64,000 nt of DNA from Glaciecola sp028401415 (GTDB lineage Bacteria; Pseudomonadota; Gammaproteobacteria; Enterobacterales; Alteromonadaceae): assembly GCF_028401415.2 (NCBI RefSeq), contig NZ_CP171821.2, forward strand, positions 3,844,001 through 3,908,000. Direction: 5' to 3'. This document shows positions 8,447 through 17,454 of the stretch, in pieces. Made by a program: the position numbers and the translations under genes. Every line of letters starts with the position of its first letter. Position 1 is the stretch's first letter. A model generated the notes under the pieces. The model did no database searches and was not told the DNA's origin. It saw only the letters and a program-made list of their open reading frames with translations.

Positions 8447-9877
8447 ATGTCGAGTAATTCAGTAGTTGAAAACAGCGCAGATCAAGATGTCGAGCGCAGC
8501 GTGTCGTTCGATTACAGCGAGTTGCTCAATAGACTTGATAGTTTTTTTCATTCGCAACATACCCGCACGCTAGAGTGGCGTAAAGCACAATTAAAGCAGC
8601 TGCTAATTCTTATTAACGAAAATGAGCAAGCCTTGTTTGACGCCTTACAAGCGGATCTGGGTAAGTGTAAGCAAGAAGCGTACGTGACTGAGCTTGCTTA
8701 CTTAAAATCAGATATCAAACACCAAATGGCGAGTGTCAAAAAATGGATGCGGCCAGTAAAAAAGTCTACTCCATTGGTTGCACAACCGGCGAAGAGTTAC
8801 ATTTATCCTGAGCCCCTTGGTACGGTATTAATAATTGGGGCATGGAATTATCCCATTCAACTTACGCTAAGTCCCTTAATTGCTGCCATTTCGGCAGGCA
8901 ACTGCGCAGTGCTAAAGCCTTCCGAACTTGCCCAGCAAAGCTCTGCGCTAATTGCCAAATTACTACCTCAGTATTTGGACGAAAACGCCTTTGCTGTTGT
9001 CGAGGGCGGCAAAGATGAAACGAGCGCCTTACTCAGTCTGCCTTTTTCGAAGTTTTTCTACACAGGCGGTGAGCAGGTTGGAAAAATTGTAATGCGCGCA
9101 GCATCTGAGCACTTAACACCTGTTACCTTAGAGCTTGGCGGAAAAAGCCCCTGCGTTGTCGACAGTCAAATAGACATTGAAATTGCCGCCAACCGCATTG
9201 TATGGGGCAAGTTTATGAACGTGGGACAAACCTGCATTGCGCCTGACTATGTGCTTCTTGCACAGGATATTGCGGATGATTTTATTGATGCGCTCAAGCA
9301 CGCCATTGAAAAGCAATATGGTAAGTCACCAAAAGATCAAGAAGAATATGGCAGAATTATTAATCAGCGCCATTGCCAGCGACTTGCCAGCTACTTAGAT
9401 GGTCAAGATGTCATTTTGGGTGGGCAAATTGATATACAAGAAAAGTATATTTCGCCTACCTTAGTTTTAAATCCAAACGAGAATGACTTGATCATGCAAG
9501 AGGAAATTTTCGGCCCACTCTTGCCAATTATTGTTATGCCCTCGCGAGAAGCTATGCTGACGTTTATCAATAAAAGACCGCATCCACTTGCAGCCTACTT
9601 ATTTTCAAAAGATGAAGCCTTCCAATCGCAGTTTTTGGAGCAAGTGTCTTGCGGAAGCGTCTGTATTAATGACTCTAGTATGTTCATGCTAAACCATGAA
9701 TTGCCCTTTGGTGGGGTGGGTACAAGCGGCATGGGCCGGTATCATGGAAAGTTCGGCTTTGATACTTTTAGTCATGAAAAGACAGTAATGAAACGTAGTT
9801 TTGCATTAGAAAATACGCTGCGCTATGCGCCGTTCACTGCTTTTAAGAAAATGATTTTAAATAGGTTTATTGGATGA
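8447..9877 (+). CDS. Class-3-type aldehyde dehydrogenase
   Basis: The 476-residue protein belongs to the NAD(P)-dependent aldehyde dehydrogenases close to coniferyl and fatty-aldehyde types. Visible motifs are LIIGAWNYP, the catalytic Glu region LELGGKSP, the nucleophile in NVGQTCIAPDY, and EEIFGPLLP. The short C-terminus after FGGVGTSGMGRYHGKFGFDTFSH is typical of this class, and a hydrophobic/basic tail suggests membrane attachment. The start at 8447 has GGGGAG ten bases before it; ATG 8426 is an alternative. It overlaps the VOC gene by four bases. Confidence 0.88.
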   Translation: MSSNSVVENSADQDVERSVSFDYSELLNRLDSFFHSQHTRTLEWRKAQLKQLLILINENEQALFDALQADLGKCKQEAYVTELAYLKSDIKHQMASVKKWMRPVKKSTPLVAQPAKSYIYPEPLGTVLIIGAWNYPIQLTLSPLIAAISAGNCAVLKPSELAQQSSALIAKLLPQYLDENAFAVVEGGKDETSALLSLPFSKFFYTGGEQVGKIVMRAASEHLTPVTLELGGKSPCVVDSQIDIEIAANRIVWGKFMNVGQTCIAPDYVLLAQDIADDFIDALKHAIEKQYGKSPKDQEEYGRIINQRHCQRLASYLDGQDVILGGQIDIQEKYISPTLVLNPNENDLIMQEEIFGPLLPIIVMPSREAMLTFINKRPHPLAAYLFSKDEAFQSQFLEQVSCGSVCINDSSMFMLNHELPFGGVGTSGMGRYHGKFGFDTFSHEKTVMKRSFALENTLRYAPFTAFKKMILNRFIG

Positions 9878-10308
9878 CTTCTCCCTTCCATCTTGCCATA
9901 CCTGTTACCGATTTAGACGATGCCGTACGCTTTTATGAAGAGCTTATAGGCTGCGAGCGAGGCCGAAGCGACAGCTGTTGGATTGACTGGAATTTTTATG
10001 GGCATCAGTTAGTCACCCATTTGGTGGAGGCAATGCCCAATATTCAGCAAGATGACGAATCATTGCAAACCAACGAGGTTGATAGCCACAATGTGCCAGT
10101 TCCTCATTTTGGCATTGTGTTAGCTAAGCATGATTGGCAAGCGTTGTCGGCGCGTCTAGAAAAACACGGGTACGCATTTCACATTAAACCCTACATTCGG
10201 TTTAAAGGCCAAGTGGGCGAGCAGGGAACGTTCTTCCTATTTGATCCAAGCGGCAACGCTTTAGAATTTAAATATTTTGAAGATATGAAGCAACTATTCG
10301 CAAGTTAA
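9874..10308 (+). CDS. VOC-family (glyoxalase-like) protein
   Basis: The 144-residue protein begins FHLAIPVTDLDDAVRFYEELIG, the first beta-alpha-beta module of the vicinal oxygen chelate fold, and continues with VPHFGIVL and the metal-ligand region FDPSGNALEFKYF near the end. His, His and Glu are positioned for a divalent metal. It could be a lyase or dioxygenase; the substrate is unknown. Its ATG overlaps the aldehyde dehydrogenase stop, so the two are translationally coupled and may act on related aldehydes. Confidence 0.85.
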   Translation: MTSPFHLAIPVTDLDDAVRFYEELIGCERGRSDSCWIDWNFYGHQLVTHLVEAMPNIQQDDESLQTNEVDSHNVPVPHFGIVLAKHDWQALSARLEKHGYAFHIKPYIRFKGQVGEQGTFFLFDPSGNALEFKYFEDMKQLFAS

Positions 10309-10335
10309 CCATGCTCTAAATCCAAGTACCGGAGC

Positions 10336-11145
10336 TTATTTGACTTCCCAGCTAAATGCTTCATAACTTGGAATAGTATCAAGCTCACCCATTCTCAGAG
10401 CGTGAATGTCTTTTTGCAAAGCAAAGCGAAAATCTCTGACTTCTCCCCAAAGTGAATAAAAAGCCTCTTTATCTTCAAGACGACCTTCATCTTCCGCTTC
10501 CATTAGAGGACGCAGTCGTATGTAGGCCTTCATCAATCGTTCAGCTTGTTCTTCTTCAAACTGATCGAGCGCATTTTTTGATACCTTCATGGCCTCGCTA
10601 TCGAAGTCCTGCGCCTCAAAGTTAGCGAAATAGGATACATAGTCTTCAACTGGCAATGAATCCGCATTATTAAAGATTTGCAAACTGTCTAAATTGAGCA
10701 ATGCTTCACTGCTTGGGTCGATAATCATTACGGTAGGTGTCCCAAAAAATATAGGGTAACCAAATCGTCGCGTTATTTCGCGTTTATCGTTGTAGTTGCC
10801 AAGATCCACAAACAGTAGCTCATACTTTTCTAAAATGACTGGGGCAAGCGCTGGCATTTCAATTTTGTCCGCGAAGCCTCTGCTGTCATGACACCACTGC
10901 GCGCCTAAAACCAGCAAGAGCAATTTACCTTGCTCAATGGCGCTCTTTAGTGCTAAGTCGACGCGCGCCTCATCATTGTCATGGGCAATAAAATGAATGT
11001 TAGAGGACGCTTGTGTATCCTGCTCAGCTTTGACTGTTGGTGTTCTCAATAGACTTGCGAAAAGTAGCGCTAGCACAATAAAAATACCTACATTAGCGCG
11101 TTTGAGCGACAATGAAGATGAATCAGGTAGAAAAAAGGACAGCAT
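10336..11145 (-). CDS. Membrane-anchored thioredoxin-like protein
   Basis: The 269-residue protein has one N-terminal membrane segment (about 17-38), then a thioredoxin-like domain (about 48-165) in the periplasm with LLLLVLGAQWCHDSRGFADKI and a cis-proline loop FGTPTVMII. The active site is WCHDS: the second cysteine is replaced by serine, so it would act as a monothiol protein or not be a classic oxidoreductase. A helical tail (about 175-269) is rich in Glu and Arg. The partner is unknown. It converges with the VOC gene. Confidence 0.75.
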   Translation of the reverse strand: MLSFFLPDSSSLSLKRANVGIFIVLALLFASLLRTPTVKAEQDTQASSNIHFIAHDNDEARVDLALKSAIEQGKLLLLVLGAQWCHDSRGFADKIEMPALAPVILEKYELLFVDLGNYNDKREITRRFGYPIFFGTPTVMIIDPSSEALLNLDSLQIFNNADSLPVEDYVSYFANFEAQDFDSEAMKVSKNALDQFEEEQAERLMKAYIRLRPLMEAEDEGRLEDKEAFYSLWGEVRDFRFALQKDIHALRMGELDTIPSYEAFSWEVK

Positions 11146-11298
11146 GAAATGAATACACCTAATTGGATATTTGTCGCTAGCTTATCAGCAAAGGCCATGA
11201 TGAGGTAGCCGGGGATCTTGCATTTGTCGATCTTTGTATCGACGCAGTCCTTTGTGTAGAAAGCGAAATGACATACAGTTGAGTAAAGCAGCTAAGCG

Positions 11299-11751
11299 CT
11301 AAGGGCGAAGACGCATTTCCAATAGTGCAGTTTCAAATCCCAACTTTTCGTAGGCTTTAATTGCACCAGAGTTTGACGGATATACTGTCAACACACAGTT
11401 TTCTACGCCTTTATCTCTAGCCCAAGCAATCAGCGCTTTGATGATTTTAGCATTGATGCCTTTCCCTCTGTGCTCAGCTTCAACGTACATCATGGCTAGG
11501 TATAAATGTTGATCATGTTTGTAATAGTCTTTAGAAGGGCGAATAACACCCGCCCCGCATCCAAGCAAGTGTCCGTTAATTTCGGCAACGATCAAATTAG
11601 CGTTTTCATTCTCTATGAATGAGGATGGGTCATAGTATTCTATGTGGCCATTTTTTAAACACTCGTCCATTGGGCGTTCGGCTTCTACAATTCCTTGCAA
11701 ATACGCTCGCAATGTTGGTAAGTCTGAGAGTGTAGCGCTGCGTATTTTCAT
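11299..11751 (-). CDS. GNAT N-acetyltransferase
   Basis: The 150-residue protein starts MKIRSATLSDLPTLRAYL and carries the acetyl-CoA loop in AEHRGKGINAKII (about 95-107) and the C-terminal NSGAIKAYEKLGFE pattern. These define a Gcn5-related acetyltransferase. It is the last gene of a minus-strand run (halogenase, amidase fusion, transporter, GNAT) and starts five bases after the transporter stop. This context suggests a role in handling amino sugars or amino acids released from peptidoglycan, for example detoxification by acetylation; that is inference. Confidence 0.85.
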   Translation of the reverse strand: MKIRSATLSDLPTLRAYLQGIVEAERPMDECLKNGHIEYYDPSSFIENENANLIVAEINGHLLGCGAGVIRPSKDYYKHDQHLYLAMMYVEAEHRGKGINAKIIKALIAWARDKGVENCVLTVYPSNSGAIKAYEKLGFETALLEMRLRP

Positions 11752-11756
11752 ATCTT

Positions 11757-13127
11757 TTATAGGACCACTAGGCTTATTGCGATATAAGCAACGATTGTTG
11801 CTCCACCCACGACTAATGCATAAGGAAGTTGCGTTTTGACATGCGTCAGAAGGTCGCAGCCCGCAGCAAGTGAACTAATGGCAGTGGTGTCTGAGATAGG
11901 TGAGCAATGGTCGCCAAAAATTCCGCCGCCAAGTATTGCCGCTAAAACCAGCTCAGGCGGTAAACCTAAACTTTGTACAAGCGGCATGCCAATAGGAATT
12001 AGAATTGCAAATGTCCCCCAGGAGGTGCCGGTGGTGAAGGATATAATGCCGCCAGCAATAAACAACATGGGTACTATTAAATAGATAGATAAATAGTTAC
12101 CGACCAAGCCTGCTACAAAAACCCCGGTTCCCAGCTCTTTTAAACTTGCACCAAGTGTTATAGAGAGCAACACAATTGTTACCAAAGGAAGTAATTCACC
12201 CATGCCTTTGAAACCCATTTTAAAAGCGCCTTGATGGTCAGTTTTTTTGCCCATTACGAGCATGACGTAGGCAACAATACAGGCAAGGAAAGTAGCATAT
12301 AACACCGATTTGCTGCCGCTCCCTGAGCTTAAATCTCCATTTCCTGTCCACAGCATAAAACCAAGCATACCAAAGACCATCACCAGCATGGGAACTAGCA
12401 TATACCTTGCTTTACTGGCTTGAGTCACCTCGAGCTTGCTGTCGGTGCTCTCTAAATCAATTTCAGCTTGTGCCATTGGGCCGTGTACTTTGTCTGACGC
12501 TATTGTGTATCCAACCACAACTAGTGTTAGCCACGCGTAAATATTATAGGGAAGGGTAGACCATAGAATTTCTAATGGATTTTGTTGTAAGTCGTAAGTG
12601 CTCAAAAGTGCGAGGATGTAGGCTCCCCATCCGTTTAATAAAATCAAAATACAAACTGGCGCGCTGGTAGAATCAATCACGTACGCTAAACGTGCACGGC
12701 TCATTTTGAAGCGGTCGAATAGGCCTCTTGCCAGAATACCGGCGGTTAATACACTTAGATTTGACTCAATAAACACGGCGACTCCGGTAAACATGGTAAT
12801 GCTACCCACTCGCTTTTTGGTTTTCGCAATGCCTGAACTAATTAGTCTATTGACCAATGCAGCGACGCCACCCGAGTCGCGAATAAAGGCTAGAAGCGCA
12901 CCTACGAGTAACGAAAATATCAGGATCCTCGCATTGCCCTCGTCTCCCACGGTACTCACAATTCGCTCAGCCGTATTAATTGGTGTTAGCAGGACAACAC
13001 TGCCGGTGTTCAAGGTCAGCAGAAATTCTGCGCTTAATATCGATAGCAATAAAGCGAGAATGACTTCTTTTTTCCAGATGACAACTGAAATCGCGATTAT
13101 TGGAGGAAGTATACTGAGCCAGTCCAT
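11757..13127 (-). CDS. NhaC-family Na+/H+ antiporter-like transporter
   Basis: The 456-residue protein has about eleven to twelve hydrophobic segments and the NhaC-family pattern, including a glycine-rich FTTGTSWGTFAILIPIGMP and GGGIFGDHCSPISDTTAISSLAAGCD near the C-terminus. Members exchange sodium and protons, some with organic acids (such as malate-lactate). Here it lies in the peptidoglycan locus between the amidase fusion and a GNAT gene, so it may export or import an amino acid or organic acid made from muropeptides. The substrate cannot be read from sequence. Confidence 0.85.
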   Translation of the reverse strand: MDWLSILPPIIAISVVIWKKEVILALLLSILSAEFLLTLNTGSVVLLTPINTAERIVSTVGDEGNARILIFSLLVGALLAFIRDSGGVAALVNRLISSGIAKTKKRVGSITMFTGVAVFIESNLSVLTAGILARGLFDRFKMSRARLAYVIDSTSAPVCILILLNGWGAYILALLSTYDLQQNPLEILWSTLPYNIYAWLTLVVVGYTIASDKVHGPMAQAEIDLESTDSKLEVTQASKARYMLVPMLVMVFGMLGFMLWTGNGDLSSGSGSKSVLYATFLACIVAYVMLVMGKKTDHQGAFKMGFKGMGELLPLVTIVLLSITLGASLKELGTGVFVAGLVGNYLSIYLIVPMLFIAGGIISFTTGTSWGTFAILIPIGMPLVQSLGLPPELVLAAILGGGIFGDHCSPISDTTAISSLAAGCDLLTHVKTQLPYALVVGGATIVAYIAISLVVL

Positions 13128-13158
13128 TTACGGCGGTCCTTTTGTTATTATTGTGATA

Positions 13159-15678
13159 TTAATTGCTTGCTTCACCTGCAATGATGGCTTCATACACCAG
13201 GCTCATCACGCTGCCGTAACGACCTGTTTCATAGGAATCACCTTCAAAATAAGGCTCACCATTTTTGTCGATGACTTTTGAGTGCTTTTTATTCGTTAAC
13301 AGAATGATGGCTAAATCATATTCTGGGTCCATGATAGTTGCTGTTCCGGTCCATCCGGTATGACCAAATGCGCGTGTGCTTGCGTAAGGGCCAAAGTGCC
13401 AAGCCATTGCAGGGTCGGCCGCTAAACGCCAGCCTAAACCAAAGCCATCAGATCCATAGCGAGGCGACGTGAATCGCGCTAATGTGGCCTCATCAAAAAG
13501 CTGAGCGTCGTCATATCCGCCGCCGTTGAGCACAAGTTGAGCAAGTACCGCTAGATCTTTCGCTGTTCCAAACAGTCCGGCGTGTCCGGCTACTCCGCCC
13601 ATTGAATAGAAGGCTTTCTCATCGTGCACTTCGCCGCGTAGAACATGTTCACGAGCGCCCTCAAATTGAATTCGACCTTGTCGGGTATTACCTTGAATTT
13701 CAGTCGCAGCAAATTGCCGTTTTGACGCGCCTTTTTGCAGCGGGTTAAATCGAAGGCTATCCAAATCAAGCGCTTGATAAATTTGGGTTTCTAGATATTC
13801 ATCAAGCGCCATGCCGACCACTCTCTCAATCAGTAAACCCAGCACCATAAAGTTAATGTCAGAATAATGCTGCTCACTCTGGCGCCCTGTTTTAAATGGC
13901 ACTTGAGAGAGCAATAAATCTTTCGTCGTGCTTCGGTTTAGGGAATGAAAGTCTTCGTTGTTTTGGTCAAAAAAACGTAAGTCGGCGTCGTAGCCTGATG
14001 CATGGGCAAGTAAATCTGACACACTGCGAGCTTCTCTTCCCTCACCAAGATACTCTGGCAAATAGTTTGAGATAGGGGCGTCTAAATGCACCTTGCCTTG
14101 CGTGACTAAATGCATGATAGCCAAGGTAGTTGCGAAGGTTTTTGTGTTTGAGGCAAGATCAAAGTGAGTATCAACCGTCATCATGTCTGGTTGTTGAAGT
14201 AGCATTCCATCGGACGAATATTTCTGAGCATAGCCGTAGGCGTCAAATTTCACTATTTCACCTTTATGCATGACTAACAGCACTGCACCGGGAAAGCCTT
14301 CAATCACGTCTTGTTGAATTAAGGTGTCCACAGCAGAAAAGTCATAAGCCGCGTCATCAATATTTAGCTTGCCTGATGCGCTTGCGTTGTTGCTTCGTCC
14401 TAAGTTTTTGTAGTTTCTGTTAAGGTTTTTGATGTCTGGATAAGGGATATGGATTTCTAACGATGCCCCTTGCGGCTCAATGTTTTCAACACGTATGCTG
14501 TTCAAACCATCTTTTGTTCGCTTAGCGAGGGAGTATTCGTAGAGTCGACTAGGTTCAAACGGTAGCGTAATGTTAAGCGCTTGATCATTTATAAAGATAT
14601 CGGCAGATTCAGCGTCCATCGCGTTTACGATCATGCTTCCGCGCCCAGAGTAGGCTTTAAAGCTTGCTCTATTATTGACGAAGGCGCGGGTGTTGGAGCG
14701 CGTGAGCGGGAATACCTGATGTATTTGCCCCTTTGTAATTTGCGGCTCAGAATCAGGCCTTGGTTGAGACTCAATCTCGTATCGCTCTGTTAGCTTTTCC
14801 AAACGCTCAGGAAAATACCGTTCTAACAAAGCGAATATTGCTGCGGCGGTGCTTGAATCTATGTTGCCGCTAACTTGCCATGGCAAAAAGTGCATCTGAA
14901 AGGCGCTAACAGTATCGATACTCTGCTGGTCGTTTATTCCAGTTTCGATAATGCCATAGCCATAAGCGCGAAGAGCAGCCTGCACTAAGGCGATGTTTGG
15001 CATATTAGCGTTAAACGCTTGCCAGTATTTCGCCAACACATCTTGTTCATACCACGCGCCAATCCCAGCTTCATAGAGCTGAAACCATGGAAAACGGGGA
15101 CCAGGATCGTTCTTGCGTGATGGCGCTATGTCGGAGTGACCAACGACTGCCGTTGCATCGATATCCGGGTTACGACTTAATATATCCTTACTCAATTCAA
15201 TAACCAGCTCTATCTGTTTAGGGTCATAATCCGGGAATACGCACAGACGATTTGGTCCATGCTCTGCTTTTGCCGCAGTTCCCGCCTCTTCCAAGGCTTT
15301 TTGATTCTGGAAGCAGCTTGGTACGTTCACTATCTCAATGCCAATGGAGCTATCGTTTAGGCCAGTTCGTCCTTGCCAATAGCTCACGCCAGCATGCCAC
15401 GCTCGTTCATTTTCATCTACGAGCTGAAGAATGCGTAAATCGTCATAGGGATAGCTTGGGTCGTTACTTTCAGGCACCAGATAATGCGAGCTTACCCAGC
15501 CCTCTTTAACCAGTGCATCAACCGATTTTTGATAGTTAATGGCCGTAAAATGCATCACCAGTGACTTGACCCTGAAACTATAGTTTACTGATGGAAGCTG
15601 AGTGTAACTTGAGCTAATGCAACTGGAGATAAACACACAGATAGAGGCGAGCAACATGGTTTTAATAATTGGCTTCAT
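13159..15678 (-). CDS. Lipoprotein fusing AmiD-like amidase, PG-binding domain and serine hydrolase
   Basis: The 839-residue protein has a lipoprotein signal with lipobox ISSC at residue 20. Residues about 38-180 match AmiD: zinc ligands H43 (LVMHFTA), H161 (VVGHSDIAPSRKNDPG) and D171, with E115 as likely catalytic residue. A PG_binding_1 domain follows (about 206-270), then a likely beta-rich linker (about 310-395). The C-terminus (about 425-830) is a class-C beta-lactamase/PBP-like serine hydrolase with S490-NTK and Y585-SD, like B. subtilis AmiE. It should cut MurNAc-L-Ala bonds and perhaps a second bond in the periplasm. Its ATG overlaps the halogenase stop. Confidence 0.88.
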   Translation of the reverse strand: MKPIIKTMLLASICVFISSCISSSYTQLPSVNYSFRVKSLVMHFTAINYQKSVDALVKEGWVSSHYLVPESNDPSYPYDDLRILQLVDENERAWHAGVSYWQGRTGLNDSSIGIEIVNVPSCFQNQKALEEAGTAAKAEHGPNRLCVFPDYDPKQIELVIELSKDILSRNPDIDATAVVGHSDIAPSRKNDPGPRFPWFQLYEAGIGAWYEQDVLAKYWQAFNANMPNIALVQAALRAYGYGIIETGINDQQSIDTVSAFQMHFLPWQVSGNIDSSTAAAIFALLERYFPERLEKLTERYEIESQPRPDSEPQITKGQIHQVFPLTRSNTRAFVNNRASFKAYSGRGSMIVNAMDAESADIFINDQALNITLPFEPSRLYEYSLAKRTKDGLNSIRVENIEPQGASLEIHIPYPDIKNLNRNYKNLGRSNNASASGKLNIDDAAYDFSAVDTLIQQDVIEGFPGAVLLVMHKGEIVKFDAYGYAQKYSSDGMLLQQPDMMTVDTHFDLASNTKTFATTLAIMHLVTQGKVHLDAPISNYLPEYLGEGREARSVSDLLAHASGYDADLRFFDQNNEDFHSLNRSTTKDLLLSQVPFKTGRQSEQHYSDINFMVLGLLIERVVGMALDEYLETQIYQALDLDSLRFNPLQKGASKRQFAATEIQGNTRQGRIQFEGAREHVLRGEVHDEKAFYSMGGVAGHAGLFGTAKDLAVLAQLVLNGGGYDDAQLFDEATLARFTSPRYGSDGFGLGWRLAADPAMAWHFGPYASTRAFGHTGWTGTATIMDPEYDLAIILLTNKKHSKVIDKNGEPYFEGDSYETGRYGSVMSLVYEAIIAGEASN

Positions 15679-17237
15679 TGACTCGTCCCGCAGTAATGCG
15701 CTAAATAGCTTTTGTGGCTTGGCATTTGTTGTTCAGCTTCGCGCATCGCGCCGGCGATACGTTTAAGATTTTCCTGCCGTTGCCCCTCATCAAGCTTGTT
15801 GACTAATGGATGAAAGCTGGAGGGGACAAGGCCTTGACCGTTCATGACCGAAAACCAGCTCAATTCATTGAACAATTCATTATTTTCTCTAAACAATCGA
15901 CCGCTAGACAAGTACAAATCAATTTTCGCTTGTAAGGTGTCAGGAATAGACATGGATTGGCAATAACGCCAAAATTCTGAGTCGTCACGTTTGGTAGCTT
16001 TATAGTGCAATATAATAAAATCGCGGATGCGCCAGAGTTCATCGTCGGTGTAACGATTGTATGTGTCAATGTCAGCTTGATTGCAATGAAGTTTACTTAA
16101 GGTCTTGCCTGATGAATCCTGAGAAGGCGACGTTGCTGAATTTTTCGTTGGAAACAAAGACAGTAGCCGCATGATTGCAGACTGAATAAGCTGTAAGCCT
16201 GTGGACTCTAATGGTTCAATAAAACCTGCTGATAAGCCAATAGCTACGCAGTTATTTTTCCACGCCTGACAGCGCTTACCATTGATCCATTTAAGCTCTC
16301 TCGCTTCAGATAAAGCGTTGCTTGGAAGGCGTTTTGCAAGCTGCGATACGGCCTTTTGCTTACTTAAAAACTCTGACGAGAATACGAAGCCGTTGCCTAT
16401 TCGGTGTTGAAGCGGTATTTGCCACTGCCAGCCACATTCATGGGCGCTAGAAATTGTGTAGGGTTTTATGTCGTCAAGTGACTCACTTGGCTGGGCGATG
16501 GCTGAGTCGCATGGTAAATATTCGCGCCAATCTTCAAAATCGACACCCAGTGTTTGCGCAATCAATAGCCCTTTAAACCCTGAGCAGTCGATAAACAGGT
16601 CGCCTTCAACAGACGAGTCATCTTGTAAACCAAGTGCAGTGATATTGGCGCTTTGTGGGCACTGATGTACCTGCCTGACTTCACCAAGTACGCGTCTCAC
16701 CCCGCGCTCAATAGAGTATTGGCAAAGAAACTCAGCGTACTTTATGGCATCAAAATGATAGGCATATTTGAGCTTAGCCAAGGCTGAACGAGACTGTGGC
16801 TGCGGATGGCAAAACTTATTCTGAAGTGCAGCTGTGTATTCTAAACAATAATTTTCGATAGCGTGTTGTTGGCCGCGTAGTTTATCCTTTAACCAATAAT
16901 GATGAAACGGCACGCCATTCATATTCACGCCGTAAGGACCAAAAGGGTGCATATATTTATGCGACTTTTCATACCAGTCATGGAATTCGATGCCTAGCTT
17001 AAATGAGCCATGCGTATATTTTAAAAATTCAGCTTCATTTATACCCAACATGTGGTTGAATTCAAGAATGGAAGGAATCGTCGCTTCACCCACAGAAACT
17101 GTGCCGATATTAGAGGACTCTACCAAGGTGATGGAGTGATCCTGCAAAGGGAGCGAATTAGCAAGGGCAGCCGCGGTCATCCAACCTGCTGAGCCGCCGC
17201 CAACTATTACTACTCTTAACGTTTTATTAGTTGTCAT
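15675..17237 (-). CDS. Flavin-dependent tryptophan-halogenase-family protein
   Basis: The 520-residue protein has the FAD motif VVIVGGGSAGW (residues 9-19), SVGEATIPS, a catalytic-type lysine K80 in HGSFKLGIEF, the halogenase signature WQWQIP and PLESTGL, which carries the second catalytic Glu. All key halogenase residues are therefore present. Relatives are often found beside TonB receptors in marine and plant-associated bacteria, as here. Whether it halogenates an indole, an outer-membrane ligand or something else is unknown. The start at 17237 is preferred because the FAD motif follows at the usual distance; an upstream ATG at 17309 adds 24 residues. It is first in a four-gene run. Confidence 0.88.
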   Translation of the reverse strand: MTTNKTLRVVIVGGGSAGWMTAAALANSLPLQDHSITLVESSNIGTVSVGEATIPSILEFNHMLGINEAEFLKYTHGSFKLGIEFHDWYEKSHKYMHPFGPYGVNMNGVPFHHYWLKDKLRGQQHAIENYCLEYTAALQNKFCHPQPQSRSALAKLKYAYHFDAIKYAEFLCQYSIERGVRRVLGEVRQVHQCPQSANITALGLQDDSSVEGDLFIDCSGFKGLLIAQTLGVDFEDWREYLPCDSAIAQPSESLDDIKPYTISSAHECGWQWQIPLQHRIGNGFVFSSEFLSKQKAVSQLAKRLPSNALSEARELKWINGKRCQAWKNNCVAIGLSAGFIEPLESTGLQLIQSAIMRLLSLFPTKNSATSPSQDSSGKTLSKLHCNQADIDTYNRYTDDELWRIRDFIILHYKATKRDDSEFWRYCQSMSIPDTLQAKIDLYLSSGRLFRENNELFNELSWFSVMNGQGLVPSSFHPLVNKLDEGQRQENLKRIAGAMREAEQQMPSHKSYLAHYCGTSQ

Positions 17238-17360
17238 TAACCTTCTTATACATTTTGCTTTTGTAGTGTCTTGCTGATGTTTATTTAGCGAAGTAAACAG
17301 CAACTTCACACCGCGCTTTTTGTATCATAATGCGCTTAGCTGAAACGCACAATTGCTTGC

Positions 17361-17395
17361 AAATAAAAAGGGCGATGGTATTGCTCATCGCCCTT
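17361..17395 (-). terminator. Rho-independent terminator after the TonB receptor gene
   Basis: On the minus strand AAGGGCGATG and CATCGCCCTT form a 10-bp stem with an 8-base loop, followed by a T-rich tail (TTTTTATTT). It lies about 60 bases after the receptor stop. It separates the receptor from the halogenase operon downstream, so the latter needs read-through or a promoter of its own. Confidence 0.85.
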
Positions 17396-17454
17396 GATTG
17401 AGTCGAGTTAACACTCGCAGAGCAGCAACAACTGATGCTGCAAAAGCCTACGCA

